From NCBI GenBank assembly GCA_017467515.1, contig JAFUSU010000012.1, positions 1-45,328 of the forward strand: DNA of 45,328 bases, read 5' to 3'. Below the pieces are notes generated by a model. That model saw only the letters and a program-made list of their open reading frames with translations. It did not search any database and was not told the DNA's origin. Positions 14,551 to 22,098 of this stretch are shown one piece after another; positions within the stretch are counted from its first letter, which is position 1; the number at the start of each line of letters is the position of its first letter. The translations under genes were made by a program, and so were the position numbers. This DNA comes from Alphaproteobacteria bacterium. Lineage in GTDB: Bacteria > Pseudomonadota > Alphaproteobacteria > RF32 > CAG-239.

Positions 14551-15723
14551 GTGCTGACATTTTTTAAAAATTTTAAACTCATTGTTCCGCAAATACAAAA
14601 TTCTTTGTTGCCTGCATTTATTTTCGCATGTGCTCTGCTGGGATATTTTATTTATGGCGAAATTTCTCCATTATCTCGTCATAATCTGCACCTTATATTT
14701 TGGATTTCAAGCATTTCAAGTATTGCCGTCTTAAGCTGTTTCAATCGTCGCAAACCTCTTTTTTTCATATTAATCATTATGCTAAGTTATATAATAATTA
14801 ACTGGTTAAAACGCCATTACAGTCTGGATTATTTAAGCACAACCGACTATATCAATTTATGCTTTTTTGCCCCTGTAAACTTATTTATTTTTTGCTTTCT
14901 GCATAACCATAAGTTATACCAGAAACAAAACTTTTTACTGTTAGCCTTTGTTTTTGCGCAATTGACTCTCGGTGAATATTTTAACAAACAAAACATTGTC
15001 ATCAGCTTTAATTCCGATGCAGATGGAATAAATTTAAACTCCCTGAGTGTTTTGCTCTTTTTAACCTTTATCATTGCCTCTTTTATTAAATGCAATCTTA
15101 GCGGACACATAGAAGATACGGCTCTTTTCTTCAGCGGTTTAAACATTTTTGCCGGATTTTACTATTCTGCCAGTTCAACAGCCCTGTGCATTTTCTTTTC
15201 TGCCGCCGCCATCACCTTATTGACCGGAATTATCAAAAATATTCGTTATGCTCTTAAATACGACTATTTAACAGGTCTGGCAAGCCGTCGGGCTTATCTG
15301 AAAGAATCAGCGAAGTTTCCCATGAAATACAGCCTTGCCATCATCTGTCTTGATAATTATGAAAACATTTATAAAATTTTCGGTCAATTCAAAACGAATA
15401 AACTTATTCAAATGCTTGCCAATCGCCTGAGTGAAATGGAACCGGAAAATCCTTTATATCGATATAGCGCCGATGAATTTATCTTAATTTTTAAAAATGA
15501 TAATTTAAAACAAAGCTATGAAAAACTGGAAGCTATTCGTAAAGAAATCGCTTCCTCTGAATTTATGTTTAATAGGCAGAAAAAAGGCCTTAAAATAACT
15601 ATTTCCGGATGTGTTTCCGAGAAAAAAAGAAGCGACAGTAACGCCACAGAAGTACTGGTTCGCGCCCGTAAAGCCTTACAAAAAGCTTACCAGTTTACCC
15701 AAAATTTAATTTCCAAAGCTTAA
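14551..15723 (+). CDS. Membrane protein with degenerate GGDEF domain
   Basis: 390-residue protein with about seven or eight membrane helices (residues 1-230) and a C-terminal GGDEF-type domain starting YDYLTGLASRRAYL. The signature loop reads RYSADEF instead of RYGGDEF, so both glycines that hold GTP are replaced. The metal-binding region LAIICLDNYENIY also departs from the usual LDIDHFK. It is probably not an active diguanylate cyclase but a c-di-GMP/GTP sensor or scaffold (inference). The start is GTG with AAAGG upstream. Its stop overlaps the convergent lgt stop by 4 bases. Confidence 0.85.
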   Translation: MLTFFKNFKLIVPQIQNSLLPAFIFACALLGYFIYGEISPLSRHNLHLIFWISSISSIAVLSCFNRRKPLFFILIIMLSYIIINWLKRHYSLDYLSTTDYINLCFFAPVNLFIFCFLHNHKLYQKQNFLLLAFVFAQLTLGEYFNKQNIVISFNSDADGINLNSLSVLLFLTFIIASFIKCNLSGHIEDTALFFSGLNIFAGFYYSASSTALCIFFSAAAITLLTGIIKNIRYALKYDYLTGLASRRAYLKESAKFPMKYSLAIICLDNYENIYKIFGQFKTNKLIQMLANRLSEMEPENPLYRYSADEFILIFKNDNLKQSYEKLEAIRKEIASSEFMFNRQKKGLKITISGCVSEKKRSDSNATEVLVRARKALQKAYQFTQNLISKA

Positions 15724-16514
15724 TTTTTCCGCACAACAGAGCGCCACATAACCAAAATGCCGATAATGAAAAACGGTAATGATAGCATTTGTCCCATTGT
15801 TATGGAACCGAAGAAGAAACCCAATTGTGCATCAGGCTCTCTAAACTGCTCCATACTCATTCTGAAAACGGCATACAAAAAGGCAAAAGCACCGGATACA
15901 AAACCTGTCTTTTCTCTAATACCTTTAAAGCGCCATAACAGATTAAGAATCAAAAACATAAGCACACCTTCTGCCAACGCTTCATAAACCTGTGACGGAT
16001 GACGCGGTAAATAACCGCCATTAGGAAACCTGACAGCCCATGCCACATCTGTTACACGCCCCCACAATTCATCATTTGCAAAATTAGCCAAGCGGCCTAA
16101 AAAAATACCGATCGGAACATATAAGACAACCAAATCCGTTATTTTCAAAAACGGCATTTTGACTTGATGAGAAAAATACAAAATGCCTAAAATAACACCG
16201 ATAATTCCCCCGTGAAAAGACATTCCGCCTTTCCAAATTTCTAAAATTTGTAACGGATGTTCCCAAAACAACGAACCGCCGTAAAATAAAACATAACCTA
16301 AACGCCCGCCTAAAATAATACCAAGTGTTACATCAAAAACCAAATCGTCCAAATTCTCTTTTGTCAGAGGAATCTGATAAAGGCGCACCTGACGTTTAAC
16401 CAGCAACCAAGCACTGATAATTCCGACCAAATAAGCCATTGAGTACCATCGCACAGCCATTGGGCCGATAGAAAAAATAATCGGTGAAATTTCCGGATAC
16501 GCTAAACCTGTCAT
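15720..16514 (-). CDS. lgt: Prolipoprotein diacylglyceryl transferase
   Basis: 264-residue polytopic inner-membrane enzyme that adds diacylglycerol to the lipobox cysteine of prolipoproteins. The signature GRLANFANDELWGR and the conserved His in GGMSFHGGIIG are present. The final region LSLPFFIIGILVM is the last membrane helix. The window encodes at least one substrate, the lipoprotein at 3469-4008. It ends in a 4-base convergent overlap with the GGDEF-like gene, so there is no room for a terminator between them. Confidence 0.97.
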   Translation of the reverse strand: MTGLAYPEISPIIFSIGPMAVRWYSMAYLVGIISAWLLVKRQVRLYQIPLTKENLDDLVFDVTLGIILGGRLGYVLFYGGSLFWEHPLQILEIWKGGMSFHGGIIGVILGILYFSHQVKMPFLKITDLVVLYVPIGIFLGRLANFANDELWGRVTDVAWAVRFPNGGYLPRHPSQVYEALAEGVLMFLILNLLWRFKGIREKTGFVSGAFAFLYAVFRMSMEQFREPDAQLGFFFGSITMGQMLSLPFFIIGILVMWRSVVRKN

Positions 16515-16760
16515 TTTTCATCCCTCTCTTTATTTTATTTCCTAACAATACCTTAACATTTGAAACATATCCACACCTAAAATAATACAATCGCCGAGTC
16601 TGTTTTCTAACACATTGAAAAACATAAAAAATAAAAATAATCCACAGAAAAATGATTCGGAGTGGTGGAAAACTTTATAAATTAAATTGAGTTATGCGAC
16701 TCGCTAGTGCAAGCTGATTTCAGAACATTAACAGAAGAAATCCGTATGGAGAGAAATCCG

Positions 16761-17261
16761 ATGAATCTGGCTAAAAAGTATGTTGCCGAATATTATAACC
16801 CGATTGACACGGTTGAAAACATTTTCAGCACGCAGGCATATCAGTTTGACCGCCGCAACCTTAATGAAGTGGCTGTTGAAATTCAGGGAAAATGGAATGA
16901 TATGCTTCTTTTCTTTGCGTGGGAAGAAAATATGCGCTGTTTACATATGTCCTGCTTAATGAATATTGAGAGCACAATTGAAGACCGAAGTAAAATATTT
17001 GAATTGCTGGCTTTAGTTAATACCGAATTATGGGTTGGTCATTTCTCTTACTGGACGGAGCAAAAAATGCCTGTTTTTAAACATTCAATGATTGTTAGCG
17101 ATGCCGAAAACGAATTTGAAGGTAAAATTTCACAACTCATTGACATTGCCGTTAAAGAATGTGAGCGTATGTATCCGATATTTAACGTTGTTCTGACCAA
17201 AGGAATGGATCCGAAACAAGCTCTTTATCCTTTTGAATTTGAAACTGTCGGCAGAGCTTAA
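16761..17261 (+). CDS. YbjN domain protein
   Basis: 166-residue YbjN family protein, a fold resembling type III secretion chaperones. Its function is unclear; in E. coli it has been linked to stress and motility. The family core is visible: NPIDTVENIFSTQAYQFDRR, then EVAVEIQGKWNDMLLFFAWE, and MRCLHMSCLMNIE. I chose the ATG at 16761 because GGAGAG sits 7 bases upstream and relatives have only about a dozen residues before NPID. An ATG at 16746 and a GTG at 16707 are in frame and possible. It is monocistronic. Confidence 0.85.
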   Translation: MNLAKKYVAEYYNPIDTVENIFSTQAYQFDRRNLNEVAVEIQGKWNDMLLFFAWEENMRCLHMSCLMNIESTIEDRSKIFELLALVNTELWVGHFSYWTEQKMPVFKHSMIVSDAENEFEGKISQLIDIAVKECERMYPIFNVVLTKGMDPKQALYPFEFETVGRA

Positions 17262-17423
17262 TTTTATTCTGTTTCTTACTCTTTTCCTGTTTTAAAGTTG
17301 TCGCTTTTTGCAATATTACCTGCTTGTGATATGACAAAATCACACAAAGGACTGGTTTTACTTTAATCTCAAAACATTAATTTATAAAAAATCCCTTTTT
17401 CAAATTTATTAAACAAAATAAAA

Positions 17424-17452
17424 TTGACAAAATTTTGACAGTATGTTAATAT
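17424..17452 (+). promoter_or_regulatory. Probable sigma-70 promoter of the 877-aa gene
   Basis: TTGACA (17424-17429), 17-base spacer, TAATAT (17447-17452). A second TTGACA follows at 17435. The leader is about 48 bases. Confidence 0.55.
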
Positions 17453-17506
17453 TATATTCATTAATAAAGTTTATACTGGGCCTGTATTGGATAAAGGAGA
17501 TAAATC

Positions 17507-20140
17507 ATGAACATTTTTGAAGAAGCTGCCGCTAACCGCCAATATTTAACAATCACTCAAGAGAATCTGACGGAATTTAAGCAATGGTTGAATAATTCAA
17601 AGGAACCATCCGGATACTCAAACTTCAGCCTTGCCGAAGATGTTCCTCTTGTTGATATTGTTCCGGATAATCACAATGATGAAAAAAAGATAGACGCTGC
17701 TTCTTATATCATTCTAAAAACTCTTTATTCTAATGAAAACCGCATCAAAGAATGTTTTGATTTAGCTTCCGCCGCCCCGCAAATTCCGGCTACTGTTTAT
17801 TATCTGGTGGGCAGAGGTAGCGGTAATATGGATTTTTATGACAAGTTAGGAGAAACTCTTGAAGCCCGCCCGATGTCTGATAATTTGGCAATCGTTGCTC
17901 ATAATACTCACGATTTGGGAGAATGGCATCTCGCCGGACAGAAAGAAGACATCAGAACTCTTTCACCAGAAAAAAGAAAAGATTTAGACGACATTTTAGA
18001 TGTTTATACCCGCTATGCATTGAGAAATCAAAACATAACAGGCCCCGGAGCTTATAATAAAATTCGTTTTGCAGAGAGAATTTTCGGTCGGGGCGACTTA
18101 TTGAACTACAACGGTCTCAGCACCGAACAACGTAAACTAGCGGTAAGTCAATTTATGGGGCAAACTAATATCCGGATTTCGGAGCTTCTGGCTCGCCTTG
18201 ATGAAAAATACCTGACGGTCGATCTTCTTAAAGATGTTATGATGGGGACAGAAAAAGTCTGGGACGACAAACGTCGCCAAAATGTTGAAAGAAAATACCT
18301 AAAAGCATACATAAATACTGAATTTGAGTTAAGTGAGCAAGATAAAAGAAACCACATTGGGGCAACTTATCGTCCGAAATCTTCCGGTGAATATGCTCTC
18401 AAAGACACCTCAAAAGCCAAAACACAAGCCGAAAAGAATGTTAATATTCTCCCCGATGATTATAAGAGAATCCGTGACTTTTTAATCAAAGAATCACAAA
18501 AAAGAAATAAAAATTCTGCCAATGCTGGTTTTCAAAGCGTTTGTTGTGAACTGTACGGCGTGAAATCCTTTAATGAAATACCTGAAGGCTCTATTATTGG
18601 CTTATTAGCAGATGTTAACATCAAAACCGCACAGCACGACATCGCAAACGGCAATGCCAAAAATCTCTCGGTACAGGCCATGCAACTTGTTTTAGATACA
18701 GATAAAGATGGCTATTATACCCGCCAAGTCACACAGCAAGATATTGATACCATCAACCGTTACAGCAATTCAGACAAAGTACAGCCTAATTGGAAAACTA
18801 AAGGAATTATGGACCGTGACAAAATTCTAAAACCGGAAAAATATGAAGTAGGCGATTTTACCAGCAGTTATGTCAGCGAACATAACAAAGGGCTGACCGG
18901 CAAAGAAAAACAAGCCATCTTAGCCCGCTCAGAAGTTGCATTTAAGGCTGATACCATAGGTTTCAGATTAGAGATGGAAGGACAATCTTGGGATAAAAAA
19001 ATAGAAATGTCTCGCAACTTTGCAATTCTTGCCTCTGATGCCGTTCAGCAAAAGAAAGACTTCACCCCTGAGCAAAAGACCGAACTCAAAAAACTGACCG
19101 GACAAGATTATTCCGCACAAGACATTTTGAATATTCTTGATATGCGTTATGAAGACGAAAAGCAATTAGCTGAGCAACGTGTTGAAACTTATAAAAAAGT
19201 CGAGGCAGTAAGAGAAATTGCCTATAGAGAAAATAAGAGCAAAACAACAGTTAATGAAAAAATCGAAAAATTACAAACAGCCTATCAGGAAATCCAAAAG
19301 TGCAGTAAAAACCAGAACTTCGAAGCAAAAGACGAAGAACCTTATAAACCTGAAAATGTTGAGCAGCTTATTTCTGCTCACTTAGCTAGATGTATCTCCT
19401 CCGGCATGATGTATGAAGCAAACGGACTTTCAGAGATTGAGAAACCGAGTTTTATGGGGTCTATGTTTGCTCCGCGTAAAGAAGAGCAACGCCAAAAGTT
19501 AAATTATACAATTAGCATCTTCAATCAAGCATTAACTGATTTGACTCGCGACTCTGATTGGGACGAATTAAAAAAATATGACGGCAAAATGCTTTCGCCC
19601 GAAACAAAAACGCAATCGCAACAAAAAGCCGATAATGCCAAACAAAATGACGAAAGGATCAAAGGTCTGACACAAGAATTTTTCTATAATAACAGGCATG
19701 ATGATCACCAAGCCCCAATTGCCGAGCAAATTTTTGCAGCTTCTCCGCAACCATTAGAAAAATTAGAACTTAAAAATGGTATCAATGAGCCTTTCGGTCA
19801 AGATCAAGTCAAGTTATTAAATAAAATGGCAGAAGGAGAAAAAATCTTCAGCAATGCCAAAGCGGCTATGGCTCAAAATCTGAAAAACAAAAAACAAGCT
19901 TTAGAAGAACCTTTAGCCAAAGAAGCAAATAAACAAGCACAGCAAAAAAACGAAAAAACGCAAGCTCGCACCCGTGCCGCCCGAGAAAAACTCCGTGCTA
20001 AAGGCGGTAATAACACCCTGCTTGAACAAATGGATGCCGGCATCACAGCCAAAGAACAGAAAAGAAATTCCGAACTGCGAACTTTCGATAAATTAGCAAT
20101 AAAAGCAGCTCTTAAAAGAAAACAAGCTCAACCGGACTAA
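17507..20140 (+). CDS. Large hypothetical protein (877 aa), lineage-specific
   Basis: Soluble, mostly helical 877-residue protein without signal peptide or membrane segment. I do not recognise a family. Visible: an N-terminal part beginning MNIFEEAAANRQYLTITQEN; an EF-hand-like DTDKDGYY at 397-404 (the loop lacks the usual acidic residue at position 12); and from about residue 540 long Lys/Glu/Gln-rich coiled coil. The tail is basic and Ala/Lys-rich (REKLRAKGGNN, then LAIKAALKRKQ). AAAGGAG lies 8 bases before the ATG. It has its own promoter and terminator. The composition resembles large cytoplasmic or effector-like proteins of host-associated bacteria, but nothing proves secretion. Confidence 0.75.
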   Translation: MNIFEEAAANRQYLTITQENLTEFKQWLNNSKEPSGYSNFSLAEDVPLVDIVPDNHNDEKKIDAASYIILKTLYSNENRIKECFDLASAAPQIPATVYYLVGRGSGNMDFYDKLGETLEARPMSDNLAIVAHNTHDLGEWHLAGQKEDIRTLSPEKRKDLDDILDVYTRYALRNQNITGPGAYNKIRFAERIFGRGDLLNYNGLSTEQRKLAVSQFMGQTNIRISELLARLDEKYLTVDLLKDVMMGTEKVWDDKRRQNVERKYLKAYINTEFELSEQDKRNHIGATYRPKSSGEYALKDTSKAKTQAEKNVNILPDDYKRIRDFLIKESQKRNKNSANAGFQSVCCELYGVKSFNEIPEGSIIGLLADVNIKTAQHDIANGNAKNLSVQAMQLVLDTDKDGYYTRQVTQQDIDTINRYSNSDKVQPNWKTKGIMDRDKILKPEKYEVGDFTSSYVSEHNKGLTGKEKQAILARSEVAFKADTIGFRLEMEGQSWDKKIEMSRNFAILASDAVQQKKDFTPEQKTELKKLTGQDYSAQDILNILDMRYEDEKQLAEQRVETYKKVEAVREIAYRENKSKTTVNEKIEKLQTAYQEIQKCSKNQNFEAKDEEPYKPENVEQLISAHLARCISSGMMYEANGLSEIEKPSFMGSMFAPRKEEQRQKLNYTISIFNQALTDLTRDSDWDELKKYDGKMLSPETKTQSQQKADNAKQNDERIKGLTQEFFYNNRHDDHQAPIAEQIFAASPQPLEKLELKNGINEPFGQDQVKLLNKMAEGEKIFSNAKAAMAQNLKNKKQALEEPLAKEANKQAQQKNEKTQARTRAAREKLRAKGGNNTLLEQMDAGITAKEQKRNSELRTFDKLAIKAALKRKQAQPD

Positions 20141-20143
20141 ATC

Positions 20144-20168
20144 AAGCCCCTGCATAGGGGCTTTTTTT
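20144..20168 (+). terminator. Terminator of the 877-aa gene
   Basis: AAGCCCCT-GCAT-AGGGGCTT with T7, a few bases after the stop. Confidence 0.92.
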
Positions 20169-20188
20169 ACAAATTTTGATTTTTTTGC

Positions 20189-20217
20189 TTGCATTCTCAT
20201 AAATAACAGTGTATAAA
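20189..20217 (+). promoter_or_regulatory. Probable rpmI-rplT promoter
   Basis: TTGCAT (20189-20194), 17-base spacer, TATAAA (20212-20217, preceded by TG). It gives a leader of about 80 bases before rpmI. Confidence 0.5.
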
Positions 20218-20228
20218 CTCACCTGCAC

Positions 20229-20265
20229 TGAACGCTTTAGGCTGATTGGCATGCCTGAGAGTTCA
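20229..20265 (+). promoter_or_regulatory. Leader hairpin upstream of rpmI
   Basis: TGAAC/GTTCA outer stem, internal loop, AGGC/GCCT inner stem and a ten-base loop in the predicted 5' UTR. L20 is known to repress its own operon through leader RNA in E. coli and Bacillus; a similar role here is inference. Confidence 0.4.
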
Positions 20266-20303
20266 AAAAATCCAAGTAATTTTATAATAAGAAAGGGATT
20301 AAA

Positions 20304-20501
20304 ATGCCTAAGTTAAAAACCAAAAGCTCTGCCAAAAAACGCTTCAGCGTTACCGGCACAGGCAAATTAAAAAGAAATTTTGCAAAAAAGAGACACTGCC
20401 TCTTCTGCAAAACACCGAAAATGAAAAGACAAGCTCGCGGCTCTACTCTGTTGAACGAGGCCGATGTTGTTATTGTTAAAAAGTTTTTACCGTATTTGTA
20501 G
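20304..20501 (+). CDS. rpmI: Ribosomal protein L35
   Basis: 65-residue basic protein of the large subunit. It starts MPKLKTKSSAKKRFSVTGTG and contains the conserved KRHCLFCKTPKMKRQARGS segment. AAAGGGA lies before the ATG. It is first in the rpmI-rplT pair. The usual upstream partner infC is absent from this locus. Confidence 0.98.
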   Translation: MPKLKTKSSAKKRFSVTGTGKLKRNFAKKRHCLFCKTPKMKRQARGSTLLNEADVVIVKKFLPYL

Positions 20502-20513
20502 GAGGATTGAAGA

Positions 20514-20870
20514 ATGTCTCGTGTTAAAAGAGGTGTTATCGCACACGCACGCCATAAAAAGATTTTAGATATGGCGAAAGGTTACAGAGGGCGCAATAAG
20601 AACGTTTTCCGCGTCGCTGTTGAAAAAGTTGAAAAAGCATTACAATATGCATACCGTGATCGTAAAGCAAAGAAGAGAAGTTTCCGCTCATTGTGGATTC
20701 AAAGAATTAACGCTGCAACTCGTATGCATGATATGACTTACTCTCGATTTATGAGCGGGCTTAACAAAGCCGGCATCGAACTCGACCGAAAAGTCCTTGC
20801 TGATATTGCTTTGAAAGAGCCTGCTAACTTCGCTAAATTGGTTGAAGCAGCAAAATCAGCTTTGAAATAA
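20514..20870 (+). CDS. rplT: Ribosomal protein L20
   Basis: 118-residue L20, which nucleates 23S rRNA folding and is often the translational repressor of its operon. It starts [20 protein letters not shown] with the typical long basic helix, then [18 protein letters not shown] and [20 protein letters not shown]. It lies 12 bases after rpmI, with GGAGGA before the ATG. Confidence 0.98.
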   Translation: MSRVKRGVIAHARHKKILDMAKGYRGRNKNVFRVAVEKVEKALQYAYRDRKAKKRSFRSLWIQRINAATRMHDMTYSRFMSGLNKAGIELDRKVLADIALKEPANFAKLVEAAKSALK

Positions 20871-20903
20871 GAATTCGTTGAATAACAATTTTTAATTTCA
20901 CAA

Positions 20904-20940
20904 AAGGGTTAACCCTGTTTTTTCGGGTTAGCCCTTTTTT
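20904..20940 (+). terminator. Terminator after rplT
   Basis: AAGGGTTAACCC / GGGTTAGCCCTT stem (one G-T pair) with T6. Confidence 0.88.
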
Positions 20941-20973
20941 ATTTTAAATACATCAATTATTCAGGAACCACTC

Positions 20974-22086
20974 ATGGGAAAATTTGAAAATATCGACACT
21001 ATGTTATCGCAAGCGCTGGCTTCTATTGAACAAGCCAACGATTCTGCTTCAATTGAAAATGCCCGCATTGCTATTTTAGGGAAAAGCGGCACTTTTACTC
21101 AACTCGGCAAATTTTTAGGAACTCTCCCTGTTGAGCAGAAAAAAGATTTCGGCGCGGAGCTGAATATTGCAAAAAAACAAATTGAAGATAAATTAGGCGT
21201 AAAAAAAACTATTTTGGCAGAACAAGAGCTTAATGCCAAACTTGCCAAAGAAACTTTGGATATCACTCTGCCGATAAGAGATGAACATCAGGGACGTATT
21301 CATCCTGTTTCTAAAATTTACGAAGAAGTTGTCGCTATTTTCGGTCAAATGGGTTTTGATATTGCCGAAGGCCCTGATATTGAGGACCAATTTCACAATT
21401 TTAATGCTTTGAATATGCCGGCTAACCACCCTGCCCGCCAAATGCAGGATACGTTTTACATTAAAAACCCGGACAGTGATAATTTTGATGACAGCTATGT
21501 TGTGCGAACACATACGTCAGGTATTCAAATCAGAACAATGGAAAAACAACAACCGCCTATCCGCATCATTGCGCCCGGCAGGACATATCGTTCAGATTGG
21601 GATGCAACACATACCCCGATGTTTCATCAGGTTGAAGGATTGGTTATTGATAAAAATATTACAATGGCACACTTAAAGGGCTGTTTATATGACTTTATGA
21701 AGGCTTTTTTTGAATTAGATGATTTACCTGTTCGTTACCGTCCGTCATATTTTCCGTTCACAGAACCTTCTGCGGAAATGGATATCGGTTGCCTCAAGAC
21801 AAAAACCGAGCTCAAAATCGGTGCCGGAACAGATTGGCTTGAAGTTTTGGGTTGCGGGATGGTTCATCCGAATGTTTTGCGTGCAGGCGGCATCAATCCT
21901 GATGAATATCAAGGATTTGCTTTTGGTCTGGGAATTGACCGCTTAGCGATGTTAAAATACGGTATTCCGGATCTTCGTACGTTCTTTGAATCCGATACTC
22001 GTTGGTTAAAACATTACGGCTTTACGCCGCTTGACTTTTCTTCAATGACAGGCGGACTGAGCAATACCGGCGGACAAGCGAGATAG
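20974..22086 (+). CDS. pheS: Phenylalanyl-tRNA synthetase alpha subunit
   Basis: 370-residue catalytic subunit of the heterotetrameric PheRS. A coiled N-terminal tRNA-binding arm (about 1-85) precedes class II motifs: motif 2 region RTYRSDWDATHTPMFHQVEG, and motif 3 GFAFGLGIDRLAMLKYGI. A short Gly/Ser-rich tail follows the usual end (SSMTGGLSNTGGQAR), slightly longer than in most species. It is 12 bases from pheT and co-transcribed. No attenuator-like leader is visible upstream. Confidence 0.98.
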   Translation: MGKFENIDTMLSQALASIEQANDSASIENARIAILGKSGTFTQLGKFLGTLPVEQKKDFGAELNIAKKQIEDKLGVKKTILAEQELNAKLAKETLDITLPIRDEHQGRIHPVSKIYEEVVAIFGQMGFDIAEGPDIEDQFHNFNALNMPANHPARQMQDTFYIKNPDSDNFDDSYVVRTHTSGIQIRTMEKQQPPIRIIAPGRTYRSDWDATHTPMFHQVEGLVIDKNITMAHLKGCLYDFMKAFFELDDLPVRYRPSYFPFTEPSAEMDIGCLKTKTELKIGAGTDWLEVLGCGMVHPNVLRAGGINPDEYQGFAFGLGIDRLAMLKYGIPDLRTFFESDTRWLKHYGFTPLDFSSMTGGLSNTGGQAR

Positions 22087-22098
22087 GAGGATAGAGAT

